This document shows positions 12,712 through 22,731 of a DNA stretch of 64,000 nucleotides, piece after piece. The translations under genes were made by a program, and so were the position numbers. Position 1 is the stretch's first letter. Each line of letters opens with the position of its first letter. Source of the DNA: Metamycoplasma equirhinis (GTDB taxonomy: Bacteria > Bacillota_I > Bacilli_A > Mycoplasmatales > Metamycoplasmataceae); assembly GCF_006385185.1 (NCBI RefSeq), contig NZ_VFIX01000001.1:83992-147991 (forward strand). Direction: 5' to 3'. The notes under the pieces were generated by a model, which did not search any database, was not told the origin of the DNA, and saw nothing but the letters and a program-made list of their open reading frames with translations.

Positions 12712-14547
12712 ATGACAAAATTGAAAAAATATAACTCATATCAAGAAATAGAAGAAAAATATCGCTTCGATTTAGAAGATATTTTAAATGGTAAAAGTTA
12801 TGAAAAACTTGAAGATGAATATTTTAAGTTATTTGACAAAATAATTGAAATAAAGGATAGTAAATACGAATCCTTGCAAAATTATCAAAACTACCTAAAG
12901 TTAGCCAATCAAATGCAAATTTTAAGCAATAAAATTAGTAATTATTTATCAAACACTTTGAATACCAACATTGTAGATACTGAAATAAATAAAAAAATTG
13001 CTGTTTTTGAATCTAGAGCGGCCGAATATACCAAACGAAACGGTTCCGAAAGCAATCGTATCGCTAAAAATCGTAAATTAATTGAAAAATGATTAGACGA
13101 ACCCGCTTTAAAAAATGTGCGAAAAGATTTAATTGCAATTTTAGAAAACCTAGATCATAAATTAGATGATTCGGTCGAAACTTTTATAAATGCTACCGCT
13201 AATGGAGATCCAAATCCTGAAGAGATTTTCTCAATTTTAACAGATAGTGAAATCGATTTTGGTTATGCAATTTCTAAAAAAGGTACAAAACATAAAATAA
13301 CAGAAGCAACTAGAATTTCGTTGCTTAAAAGCGCTGACGAATCTATCAGAAAATCAACTTATTTTAATTATCCAAATGCCTTTGTGGTACATAAGCAATC
13401 GCTTGCAAAATTGTTATATCAACACATTAAGGAAATTTCTGTTCAAGCTCTATATCGAAAATATCCTTCTTCATTAGATTCAATACTATCAGCTGATCAC
13501 GTTGATAAAAAATTGCTTGAAGTAATTTACAATTCTGTACAAGAAAATATGCCTATTTTTCGTAGATATTTTCAAGCAAAATCTCGCTTCTATAAAGCAA
13601 AATTTAATAAAAAAATGCAAAAATGAGATGCGGCGGTTGATTTAGTAAAAATTAAATCTAATTATTCTATTGAAGACGCACAAAAAATTTTATCTGAAAT
13701 AACAAAAGTTATGCCAGGCGAATATCATGATATAGTTACCCAAGCAATAAAAGAGCGTTGAGTTGATTATATTAACGTTCCTTCAAAACGAAGTGGTGCA
13801 TATTCAATTGGAGAGTCATACGGGTTAAATAAAATATATATATTAATGAATTTTGACGGAACATTAAATTCTGTTAACACATTATGTCATGAAATGGGAC
13901 ATTCAATGCATTCATATTTTTCAAATAAAACCCAACCGATTGAGAGAAGCCAATATCCAATTTTTCTTGCTGAAATTGCGTCAATATTTAATGAACTATT
14001 ATTAAATGATTATTTAATAACTAATGCTAAATCTGATAAAGAAAAATTTTATTTAATTAATGAAAGTATCAATGATTTTATTGGCACAGTTTTACGTCAA
14101 ACACAATGATCAAATTTCGAATTTGAACTATATGAAGCGATTGATAAAAACTTACCTGTTAATACATATGAAGCGATTGAAGAAATATATGTCAATAATG
14201 CTAAAAAATATTCATTTAAATCTGCCTCAGAAAAGATTGGAAACCCGCTAAACGTATATTCTGTTATGGTTCCACACTTTTATTATTATTTCTATGTATA
14301 TAAATATGCGCTTGGATATATAGTGGCAAACGTTTTTTTTCAAAAATACAAAACCGAAGGAAAAGTTGCCTTAGAAAATTATTTGAACAAATTTTTAAGC
14401 GCTGGTGATAAAAATTGGCCTACTGAAATTCTAAAGGAAGCTGGTGTTGATATATATTCAAAAGATATTTATAATAAGGCTTTTAAAATCTTAAATGAGA
14501 AAGTTTCTTATTACATTCAATTAGGTAAAAAAATCTTTAAAAAATAA
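12712..14547 (+). CDS. pepF: Oligoendopeptidase F (M3 family)
   Basis: The frame of 611 codons is continuous with TGA as Trp. The zinc-binding HExxH is seen in [15 protein letters not shown] at about residue 385, followed by the family pattern [13 protein letters not shown], which carries the third ligand Glu. The C-terminus has the [15 protein letters not shown] block typical of PepF. It degrades short peptides in the cytoplasm and would feed amino acid supply. It follows apt by 2 bases and ends at a clear terminator. Confidence 0.92.
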
Positions 14548-14554
14548 TTTTAAA

Positions 14555-14580
14555 TGCGTAACTAAGGTTGCGCTTTTTTT
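14555..14580 (+). terminator. Terminator of apt-pepF
   Basis: GCGTAAC and GTTGCGC pair (with one T-G pair) around a TAAG loop and are followed by seven to eight T. Confidence 0.75.
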
Positions 14581-14583
14581 ATT

Positions 14584-14622
14584 AAAAAAAAAAAAAAAAA
14601 AACGAGGAAACTAATCCTCGTT
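14584..14622 (-). terminator. Terminator of the yidC operon with a 19-base T tract
   Basis: On the minus strand AAACGAGGA and TCCTCGTTT form a perfect stem around a 6-base loop, followed by an unbroken run of 19 T (A at 14584-14602 on the plus strand). It faces the pepF terminator. Confidence 0.85.
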
Positions 14623-14637
14623 TAAGTATTAATTTTA

Positions 14638-16581
14638 TTATGCTAGTTTTGGCTCAACTTTAGTTTTGAAGAATTTTGTTTTTTGGAAGTAATGAACAAA
14701 TACATGTTGTAGTATCGTTCATATTGCACCAAAAATTCAATAAATTTGAAGACCAGCACTAAATAGAACGCCAAAGCCAATAAATACTAGTGAAATAATG
14801 TTAAATTTGCGACGCTCCTTTTTCATTGCTTCTTGTTGATATGCATCAGCGCGCAATGATTTTTTACGCTTATATTTCAATATTTTAGGCATGTATTGCG
14901 CGAGCGCTTGCATGCCCAATGAGAAAATTATTATTGGTAAGTATATGTATTCTTTATTAGAGAAGACTCTTGTCATAGAAGTTGCTGAAAGTTGAATTCC
15001 ATATCAAGTAGCTTGTTTAATTTCCGGCGAAGTCGAAATGATCCTAAACACAACAATCAAAATTGGTAACGTAATAAATAAGCTCACCATCTGGCCTCAC
15101 GGCGAAATTTTCTCTTTTTTGTAAAGTTCTTGAATCTCCATTTGCTTACGTTGCATCATTTGCTTGTCGCCTTTATATGCGGCATACTTAGCTTCAATTT
15201 TGGCTTTCTTTTGATTAAATTCATCCATTTTCGCTTGACTAAATAGCGATTTAAATGAAATAGCAAATGTGATTAATCTAACAATAATAACTGTGACAAT
15301 TAATGCTAATATTACAGCTCAACCAGTTGCACCTAATCCACTCATTATCGCAGTCATAAATCTGTGAATAGGGAACACAAACATGCCATAAAATGGGCCT
15401 TGTTGTCAAAATTCTTTATAGGTTGTAATTGGTTTTTGCGGAACTAGTTCATTTTCACTAAATATTTTTCCAATTCAACTATTACGGTCATAATTTCCGC
15501 CAGGGGTAATACTGCTGAAAAAATAAACTGATCTTTCGCCGCCATTTTCAGTAATTTTATATCCTGTTTTTTCGTAATTAGTAATTAAAAGATATTGTTT
15601 AATAGTTGTTGTAAAAATTGTTGTGATTGTTAAAAATAGTTGTCCGTCTTTTTCGTTGATTGGCGTTCCAACTTTGGTTAGGAAGCTTTTTAAATAGGCA
15701 TTTCATTTTTCGATTAATTCTTGAGCACTAGAATTTGCAGAAGCACCAATAATTTCATGAAAAGCTTTGTTGCCAAATCTTAATTCTTTATTTCAAATCA
15801 AAAGAGTTTCTTCAATTAAAATTTGTAGTAAATCTCTAAGCATCGCTTCATATGGAGTTTTGCTTGCTGATATACGGCCAAGAATTTTTTCATATCCTAC
15901 ATTTAAAAGTGCAGTATAATCATGCTTCTTTTGAGCGTTATTTTTAAATTTGATTGAATCAGGAATTAAAATTTCGCTAAAGACTGTCAATGGTTTGTAA
16001 TTTGTGGTGGCACCATTACCATTTGCATCACCTAAATTTAAATAGGCATAGTTATCGCCTCGACTGTACACAAAATTTTTATCGGCTACCACTTTGCCGT
16101 TGTCGCCATTAATATTGCCTCAATTTTTTTCGTCATTTTTGTCATTATTTACTTTTTGACTTAATTCCTTTTGCAATTGCAATGCAAAAGAGCGACCATT
16201 ATATTTGCCATAGTTTTTATCTTGTGCTTGCAATTTTTTAATAATTTCGGGTTCTTTTAAGCTCAAATAAGTATTGGCAACAACGGTTTTGCCTTGATTA
16301 GCTAAGACAAAACTTTTACTAATTTCGTTGTATCTTAGTGAAACAATATTAGGCGAAATTTTCTCTTTTTTAGTGTAAAGTTCTTGCCCCGAGCCAACCT
16401 TTGGACTAGATTTGATCGCTGTGGATTGAATACAACCAACAAGACCAATCGTCATAAACACAATAACTAAAACAATTTTTACTCATTTTCAAACTTTTTT
16501 TCAAATCATTTTAGGTGATTTATCTTCAGGGCGATTAGCTCTAAAATCACTATAATGTTTACTAAAATCATTATTTGCCAT
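14638..16581 (-). CDS. yidC: Membrane protein insertase YidC
   Basis: The 647-residue product has an N-terminal helix near residues 35-52 ending in GLVGC, a long extracellular domain, and then the YidC core with about five helices in the last 300 residues. The stretch before the penultimate helices (AYQQEAMKKERRK) is the basic loop typical of the family. It inserts proteins into the membrane together with or apart from Sec. Its position directly after rnpA and rpmH is the conserved order. The start ATG at 16579-16581 overlaps the end of rnpA by 11 bases and uses AAAGGATAAC as ribosome site. Confidence 0.9.
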
Positions 16582-16897
16582 TTGTTATCCTTTCATATAA
16601 TTTATTAACTTCTTTTATTTTTTGATCTCAACTCAAATTAAAAAAAGTTTTACGGGCAATGATAACTGTGTCAAAGTTAATATTGCTAATGTCCATTTTT
16701 CTTAATATTGCTCTAATTTGATTTCTATAGTGGTTTCTTTCAACTGCATTTGCAAATTGCTTAGGTATTGAAATTCCTGCTCTAAAAAATTTTGATTTGC
16801 TAAAATAAATAATTAAATTTTTAGAAACAACTTGATTTTTTGTGTCAAGAATTTTCTGAAATTCTCAATTTTTTTTAACAACGTTATCTTTATTCAT
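16571..16897 (-). CDS. rnpA: Ribonuclease P protein component
   Basis: A 108-residue basic protein appears when two TGA codons are read as Trp (MNKDNVVKKNWEF at the start). The family's RNA-binding signature is seen as NAVERNHYRNQIRA, with the conserved VIIARKTF block after it. It is the protein subunit that assists the RNase P RNA in trimming tRNA 5' ends. It lies between rpmH and yidC in the standard order and overlaps the yidC start. Confidence 0.92.
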
Positions 16898-16926
16898 AGT
16901 TATTAAAAAATAAAAATAATATCAAA

Positions 16927-17073
16927 CTATTTTTCGTCTGATACTGTTAATTTATGTCTTCCTTTTGCTCTTCTTGCTGCTAAAACTTTTCGACCGTTTT
17001 TAGTTTGCATTCTAGCCATAAAACCATGCACTTTAATGTGTTTGCGTTTTTTAGGTTGATATGTTCTCTTCAT
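16927..17073 (-). CDS. rpmH: 50S ribosomal protein L34
   Basis: The 48-residue protein [20 protein letters not shown] and onward is an unmistakable L34, very rich in Arg and Lys, and contains the [12 protein letters not shown] block. It heads the minus-strand rpmH-rnpA-yidC operon and starts next to the replication origin region. AGGAGCGATATTATG provides a ribosome site. Confidence 0.97.
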   Translation of the reverse strand: MKRTYQPKKRKHIKVHGFMARMQTKNGRKVLAARRAKGRHKLTVSDEK

Positions 17074-17509
17074 AATATCGCTCCTTTAAAAAATTAAAAT
17101 TAATCTTATAAATACAAAATAACTTTATTTATTTTACCAAAATAACCAAAATTAGGCAAATATATTATAGAAAAAATGTATCGTTTTTATCTTTAAATTT
17201 TTTCTAAAAATTAATTGTGGCGGTTTTAGGATATTTATATTAATAAATAAAGGCATTTTTTAATCTAATGTGACGCTACATTATTTTCTAAATTAATTTG
17301 TCTTTTCTTGGAAAATCTAAAAACTTATAAACAAAATTATAAGCATTATTTTTTTAATGTTAATTACCGTTTTTTCTAAAAAAATATTCTTACAATAAGA
17401 GAAAAACAAAAATTCACAATGTTAATAACTTTGTCAATAAAATTTAAATAATGTGATTTATTTGGTGAAAATTTATTTCACAGAATATTTAAAATATAAT
17501 TTTATTACT
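17074..17509. other. Probable oriC region between rpmH and dnaA
   Basis: About 430 bases of AT-rich DNA without a gene lie between divergent rpmH and dnaA, the usual place of the chromosomal origin in these bacteria. TGTTAATAA at 17420-17428 is the complement of TTATTAACA, two changes from the classical DnaA box, and a related TGTTAATTACC lies at about 17358. An inverted repeat CTTATAA/TTATAAG lies at 17324-17343. Box quality is low, as expected in AT-rich mollicutes. Origin activity is inferred from gene order. Confidence 0.65.
17495..17500 (+). promoter_or_regulatory. -10 element of dnaA
   Basis: TATAAT ends nine bases before the ATG at 17510, which would give a transcript with almost no leader. 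This supports the ATG at 17510 over the in-frame GTG at 17453. Confidence 0.55.
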
Positions 17510-18859
17510 ATGAAGGATATAAAAGAGCTACAAGCTGATTTAAAAGTGCATAATATAGCGCTACAAAATGAACTTAAAAATAACGCTAGTGACAATTTTA
17601 CATATGACCAATTTTTAAAAAATTTATACATTGTACACGAACAAAATGATGATATTTATGTTTTTTGTCCAGAAGCAATTATTTCATTTATTAAATCAAC
17701 TCAAGGTGAAAACATTAATCGAACAATTAAAAATGTATACGAGCGCGATGTTAATGTTATTTTTATAACTAATGTGAATGAACTAGAATCTTTAAACACA
17801 GTCAAGCCAATTGAAACTAAATCAAATAACATTAAACAAAACTTAACTTTTGAAAATTACGCATCTGGTAAATTTAATGAAGTTGTAATTAAGGCAGCAA
17901 AAATTATTTGCGCGGAAGATAAGATGATTTATTCGCCTTTATTTATCCACTCAAATAGTGGATTGGGAAAAACCCACTTATTGCATGCCATTGGAAATGA
18001 ATTAACAAAGCAAAATAAAACCTGTTTATATATTAATCCTGACTCGCTAACACGTAAATTAGTAGAACAACTAAAAGCAAAAAACCAAGAAAAAATAAAT
18101 AAGATAATTGATGAATTAACCACGTATGATTGTTTAATGTTTGATGACGTTCAACAATATGGCAATCGTGAAGGTACCTTAAGTGTTTTATTTACTATTA
18201 TTAACACAATGATTAATAACGAAAAGCAGATCATTATTTGTGGTGATAAAAAACCAAATGATTTGGGCGGTTTTGAGCAAAGATTTATTACGCGTTTTAA
18301 TGGCGGGCTCACACTTGAAATAAATCAACCAGGCATTGAGGATATTATTGAAATTTTAAAATTTAAGTTAATTGAAAATGATATTAATCCCAAATTATGA
18401 GAAGACGAAAGTTTAAGATTTATTGCTAGAAATTTCTCAAATTCAATTCGTAGCATTGAAGGTGCAATTAATCGCATTAAACTATTTTCTGAAAATGATG
18501 ATTACTTTACTTATGATTTGCGAACTATGCATCGAATATTTAAAAATGCAACTCAAATCAAAGAAAACATTACGCCAGAAAGAATAATTGACGCAGTAAG
18601 CAAATATTATAAAATTGATAGAAAAAAAATTACCAGTAATTCGCGAACCGAAGAAATTGTTATTGCTCGTCGTATTTCGATTTATCTAATAAAAAATAAT
18701 TTTGATTATACACTTCAAGATATAGGCAAAATGGTTGGAAATCAATCACACTCAACAGTTATTGTCTCAATCAATTGAATTGACAAGAACATTAAATCTA
18801 ACCCAACACTAAAATTGGCAATTGAAAAAATTAAAGAAAATTTACGGATGATTATTTAA
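17510..18859 (+). CDS. dnaA: Chromosomal replication initiator DnaA
   Basis: The 449-residue protein has a short domain I, then the AAA+ core with Walker A SGLGKTHLL at about residue 150 and Walker B LMFDDVQQYG at about 208, and a C-terminal DNA-binding domain with GNQSHSTVIVSI near 413. It binds origin boxes and opens oriC in its ATP form. An upstream in-frame GTG would add 19 residues, but it would lie before the likely -10 box, so the ATG is preferred. dnaN follows 15 bases later. Confidence 0.95.
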
Positions 18860-18874
18860 AGTGAGGAGAAAAAT

Positions 18875-19972
18875 ATGGAATTAAAAATTAATAAATTACT
18901 ACTAGATTATATAACCGATAGAGTTGCAAAAGCAGTCGATCCCAATCCATTTATACCAGCAATGAAGGGGATGATAATTGAAGCTCAAGATAATTTAATT
19001 ACCTTAATAGGTTCAAACGGTGAAATTAGTATTAAACATGAAATTAAAGCTAGCATGGATGCTGAAATTATTACTCCAGGTCGTATTTTAGTTGAATTAA
19101 GTTTATTTAGAAATATTATTAAAAAATTGGAAGGCGATTTGATTTTAAAATCTGATGATAAATCACTTGAAATTAAAACTGAAAATGATAATTATCGTTT
19201 GAATTTATATTCAATTTCTGATTATCCGGAAATCGATTTTAGTGTTTACGGGGACCAAATAAAAATAAAATGAGAAGATTTAAAATCTCTTGCAAAAGAT
19301 GTTATTTTTGCAGCATCAAGCAACGAATTAAATTTAATTTTATGTTGTGTAAATATTTCTGCACAAAATCATAAATTAAAATTTATAACAACCGATAGAT
19401 ATCGTTATGCCGAAGAAGTTAAAGAAATAAACGAAGATGTAGAATTTAATGTTTCAATTTTAGCTAAAAATATTCGCGATATGCTTAACTTTGAATGCAA
19501 CGAAGAAGTTTTATTATATGTATCTGATCAAAAAATCATTTTTGAAATTGAAGGCACAATTATTCAATCAAAAATTGTTGACCAAGTTTACCAAGATGTA
19601 TCAAGAATTGTTCCAACAGAATTTGAAACTGAATTAAAGATTTCTAAACGTGAACTAAATAATATTTTAAATAAGGCATCTGTTATTATTACCGAAAATT
19701 ATAATAAAATTAAGTTACATATCAATGATGGTGTTTTAACAATTTGATCTACACGTGATGAAATAGCTAACGCCGAAGTAAAAACACAAAACTTTAGTTA
19801 TGATGGTGGCGAATTAAAATTAGCTCTTAACAGCAAATTTTTAAAAGATGCAATTTCTGTTTTTGATGAAAATCTCAGAATTTTGCTAACCAGAGATAAA
19901 TTAAGAATTGTTGTTAAATCTGATGAAAAACCAAATATTTTGCAATTAATTACACCACAAAAAGGTTTTTAA
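18875..19972 (+). CDS. dnaN: DNA polymerase III beta subunit (sliding clamp)
   Basis: A 365-residue protein with the three repeated clamp domains, recognisable from MELKINKLLLDYITDRVAKAV and the blocks SISDYPEIDF and TTDRYRYAEEVKEI. The clamp ring holds the replicative polymerase on DNA. AGGAGAAAAATATG gives a strong ribosome site. It forms the standard dnaA-dnaN pair and is followed after 1 base by the S4 protein gene. Confidence 0.93.
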
Positions 19973-19973
19973 C

Positions 19974-20186
19974 ATGAATATAGAAATAAAAGAAGAATCC
20001 ATTAAATTAAGCCAATTCTTAAAATTGATTGATGTTTGTCCCACCGGTGGTATGGCAAAATATTTTGTTAAAGCGCATAAAATAATTATTAACGAACGCG
20101 AAGTTGGCGGTAGAAACGCAAAAATTAAAGTTGGCGATATCGTATGAGTGGACGATAATATTTACAAAATCGTTGCCAAAAAATAA
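19974..20186 (+). CDS. S4-domain RNA-binding protein (YaaA-like)
   Basis: This 70-residue protein is almost entirely an S4 RNA-binding domain (IKLSQFLKLIDVCPTGGMAK and VNGREVGGRNAKIKVGD-like text, here ERE V GGRNAKI). A small S4 gene directly after dnaN is common in Firmicutes and mycoplasmas. It contains one TGA Trp codon. It may act in ribosome biogenesis or RNA quality control; the exact target is unknown. It starts 1 base after the dnaN stop. Confidence 0.85.
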
Positions 20187-20253
20187 AAATAATATAAAAT
20201 ATTAATCATACTAATTTGATAAATGCTCACAATAAATCGTAAAGGAGAAAATT

Positions 20254-20451
20254 ATGCCAGGAAGAGATCAATTAACAAACCAAAAAGCATTAAGTGGAAA
20301 CAAAAGATCACATGCTTTAAATACAACTAAAAGAACATTTGATTTAAACTTGCAAAAAGTTACCGTTTTAACTGACAATGGTAGCAAAAAAACAGTTCGT
20401 GTAACCGCTAAAAATGCAAGAACTTTGAAAAAATACGGATTAGTTGCTTAA
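20254..20451 (+). CDS. rpmB: 50S ribosomal protein L28
   Basis: A 65-residue protein beginning [20 protein letters not shown] with the L28 pattern NLQKVTV and [28 protein letters not shown] is a strong ribosome site. It has no zinc-binding Cys pairs. It ends at a terminator shared with ksgA. Confidence 0.95.
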   Translation: MPGRDQLTNQKALSGNKRSHALNTTKRTFDLNLQKVTVLTDNGSKKTVRVTAKNARTLKKYGLVA

Positions 20452-20472
20452 ATATTTATTCACAAATTAATA

Positions 20473-20505
20473 AAAGATCACTTTCGTATTACAAGTGATC
20501 TTTTT
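20473..20505. terminator. Bidirectional terminator between rpmB and ksgA
   Basis: AAAGATCACTT and AAGTGATCTTT form a perfect stem with A and T runs on both sides. The ksgA stop codon lies in the loop, so the last four ksgA codons are part of the hairpin. Confidence 0.85.
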
Positions 20506-21277
20506 GCTTATTAAATTCTAAAAAAAGTTTTAAAAATGTTTGGGCTTCAATACTTTCTGCGCGTGCATTTTTGCTAATATTTAATTTAGCAAAAATATTA
20601 AGAATTGTTTCCTTTGCGTATTTTGTTAATAGGTTATTGAATAACATTTTTCTTTTAAATTGAAAACAAAATTTTACAAATTCTAAAATTTCCCTTTTAT
20701 TTTCAATTAAAAACTTATTTTCAATAAAATCAATTTTTATAACTGCGGAATCCACTTTTGGAGCAGGACTAAATTCTTTGGCTTTTACGTTAAAAAGTTT
20801 TTTAACATTGCTAAAAAGTTGCATGATCACTGACAATTTGCTAAATGCTTTGTTGTTAGGGCTTGCTACAATACGATCAGCAACTTCTTTTTGTACCATA
20901 AGTGTAGCACTCTCGATTTTTTCTATATTGTCTAACAATTTAAAAATAATTGGCGATGTAATATTGTATGGGATATTACCGATGATATTTACTTTTTTGC
21001 CTTCAATAAAATCAATTGAAGATTCTAAAAAATCTCCATTAATTATAGTTACATTTGAATCAAAGTTTTTTTCTCTTAAATATGAATAAAGTCTTTCATC
21101 AATTTCATAAGCAACCAAGCTTTTAACCTTGCCCGCTAAAATTTCGGTAATTGCACCTAAGCCTGGTCCTATTTCAATTACATTTTTATTAGCAATATTG
21201 GCACTTTCAACGATTTGAAATCTAATATTTTTATTTATTAAAAAATTTTGCCCAAAAGATTTTAGTGCTTTAATCAT
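20489..21277 (-). CDS. ksgA: 16S rRNA dimethyladenosine transferase
   Basis: The 262-residue methyltransferase has the SAM-binding motif VIEIGPGLGAITEIL and the catalytic NIPYNI motif. It dimethylates two adjacent adenines near the 3' end of 16S rRNA. The start is the ATG at 21275-21277, one base after the tatD stop; an in-frame GTG 12 bases upstream lies inside tatD and is less likely. The last codons lie within the terminator stem. It is the last gene of the apparent cas9-mtnN-tatD-ksgA unit. Confidence 0.95.
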   Translation of the reverse strand: MIKALKSFGQNFLINKNIRFQIVESANIANKNVIEIGPGLGAITEILAGKVKSLVAYEIDERLYSYLREKNFDSNVTIINGDFLESSIDFIEGKKVNIIGNIPYNITSPIIFKLLDNIEKIESATLMVQKEVADRIVASPNNKAFSKLSVIMQLFSNVKKLFNVKAKEFSPAPKVDSAVIKIDFIENKFLIENKREILEFVKFCFQFKRKMLFNNLLTKYAKETILNIFAKLNISKNARAESIEAQTFLKLFLEFNKQKDHL

Positions 21278-21278
21278 T

Positions 21279-22043
21279 TTAGACACCAAATACTTTCTTT
21301 ATATTATTTCTAACCTGATTAACAAATTCATTTTCTGAAATGTTTTTTAATGTAGCTATATATTTATAAGTGTACATAACATATGGGCTTATGTTAGGTT
21401 TACCTCGCATTGGTGTTGGTGCAAGATATGGTGTATCAGTTTCACAAAAAATTCTATCAAGTGGAATTTCTTTAACTGCTTCTTGAGTTGCTCTAGCATT
21501 TTTAAAAGTAACAACTCCGCTTATTGAAAAATACAAATTTTTAAAAGGCAAGCATTTTTTTACAAAATCAGCATCTCCACTAAATGAATGAAATACAATT
21601 TTAAGATTTTTTCATTGCGGTTGTGTAACAATTTCAAATGCATCATCAAGTGCATCGCGAATGTGTAAAACCGCTACAATATTGTGTTTTTTAGCTATAT
21701 CTAATTGAGCGATAAAACTTTCTTTTTGAATTTCCTTTGATGGCGAATCATCATAATGATAATCAAGACCTATTTCACCAATGCCGATAACAGTTTCGTC
21801 AATTATTTTTTCAAGAAAGTTGCCATCTTCTTTGCCTATTGCTAGTGTTGGGTGAATGCCGATTATTGGATGCATATATTTTCCCTTTTGACATAATTGC
21901 ATTAATTCGATTGAATCTTCGCGGCTAGTCCCACAAATAAATAACTTTTCCATATTTCCGTTTGTATGTCAATCTTCTACAACTTTAAAAGGATTTTCAT
22001 AATATTCTTTAAATGGATGAGTATGAATATCGATATATTTCAT
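21279..22043 (-). CDS. tatD: TatD family metal-dependent hydrolase
   Basis: The 254-residue protein begins MKYIDIHTHPF with the HxH metal ligands. It continues with GIGEIGLDYHYD, LHIRDA and FCETDTPYLAPTPMRGKPN, the full TatD signature series. Family members are 3'-5' DNases or deadenylase-like hydrolases. It sits next to ksgA, a common bacterial pairing. Its ribosome site GGAGG lies inside the end of mtnN, whose stop codon abuts its ATG. Confidence 0.93.
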
Positions 22044-22727
22044 TTATAAAACCTCCAAAATTTTTAGCAAGGCATCCGCACACGATTTTTCCCATATTTT
22101 TTTTGATTCAATATATTCAAGGTGATTTTCATTAGTGATAACATCTGAAATTATTTTAATTGCTAAAAAGGGTTTAGAAAATAATGAAGCAACATGTGCA
22201 AGTGCAGCACATTCCATATCGACTAGATATGGCTTATTTTCAAAATTATTTTCAATTATTTTTGCATCACACTTTTTCGCAAATCTATCAGCTGTCGCAC
22301 AATTAGCTTTTTTAAGATTTAATTTTTCTAATTTTTTATGTAAATTATATACATCAAAATATACATTTTTATCTGGGAGTTGGCCTAATTTATAATTAGG
22401 TAAACCGGTTAAATCAATATCATAATAATTGCATTTTTCAATCAAATATTGTTCACCAATTTTGGAATCAAAAACAGATCCCGCGGGCCCACAATTTATA
22501 ACTAAATCTATATTATTGTTTTTTAGTAAAGTATGTGACAAGGAACTGGCCGCATTTACTTTTCCAACGCCTGTAAAAAGTAAATAAAATAATTGATTTT
22601 TATATTTGCAATGCATAAATGTTTGATAATCATTTGCAAAAATTTTCTTTGTTTTTAATATCTGAATATATTTTAGAAAAAAACTAGCTTCTATTTTTTC
22701 GGCAAAACAAATTAATTTCGCTTGCAT
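22044..22727 (-). CDS. mtnN: MTA/SAH nucleosidase
   Basis: The 227-residue enzyme has the nucleosidase pattern TGVGKVNAASS, NCGPAGSV, the substrate-binding LVDMECAALAHVA and the catalytic ISDV. It would cleave adenine from methylthioadenosine and S-adenosylhomocysteine, linking methylation by-products to adenine salvage through Apt. It starts 4 bases after the cas9 stop codon, so it is likely to be read through from cas9. A purine nucleoside phosphorylase is less likely because of the MEC signature. Confidence 0.88.
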   Translation of the reverse strand: MQAKLICFAEKIEASFFLKYIQILKTKKIFANDYQTFMHCKYKNQLFYLLFTGVGKVNAASSLSHTLLKNNNIDLVINCGPAGSVFDSKIGEQYLIEKCNYYDIDLTGLPNYKLGQLPDKNVYFDVYNLHKKLEKLNLKKANCATADRFAKKCDAKIIENNFENKPYLVDMECAALAHVASLFSKPFLAIKIISDVITNENHLEYIESKKIWEKSCADALLKILEVL

Positions 22728-22731
22728 GATA

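Noticed and set aside
17453-17509. Longer DnaA start at an in-frame GTG
   Set aside because: It would place the start before the likely -10 box at 17495 and adds 19 hydrophobic/aromatic residues not typical of domain I. The ATG at 17510 fits better.
17938-17948. TTATCCACT, one base from the classical DnaA box, inside dnaA
   Set aside because: It is a single copy in coding sequence and is needed for the Leu-Phe-Ile-His-Ser codons. There is no cluster, so it was not called as part of the origin.
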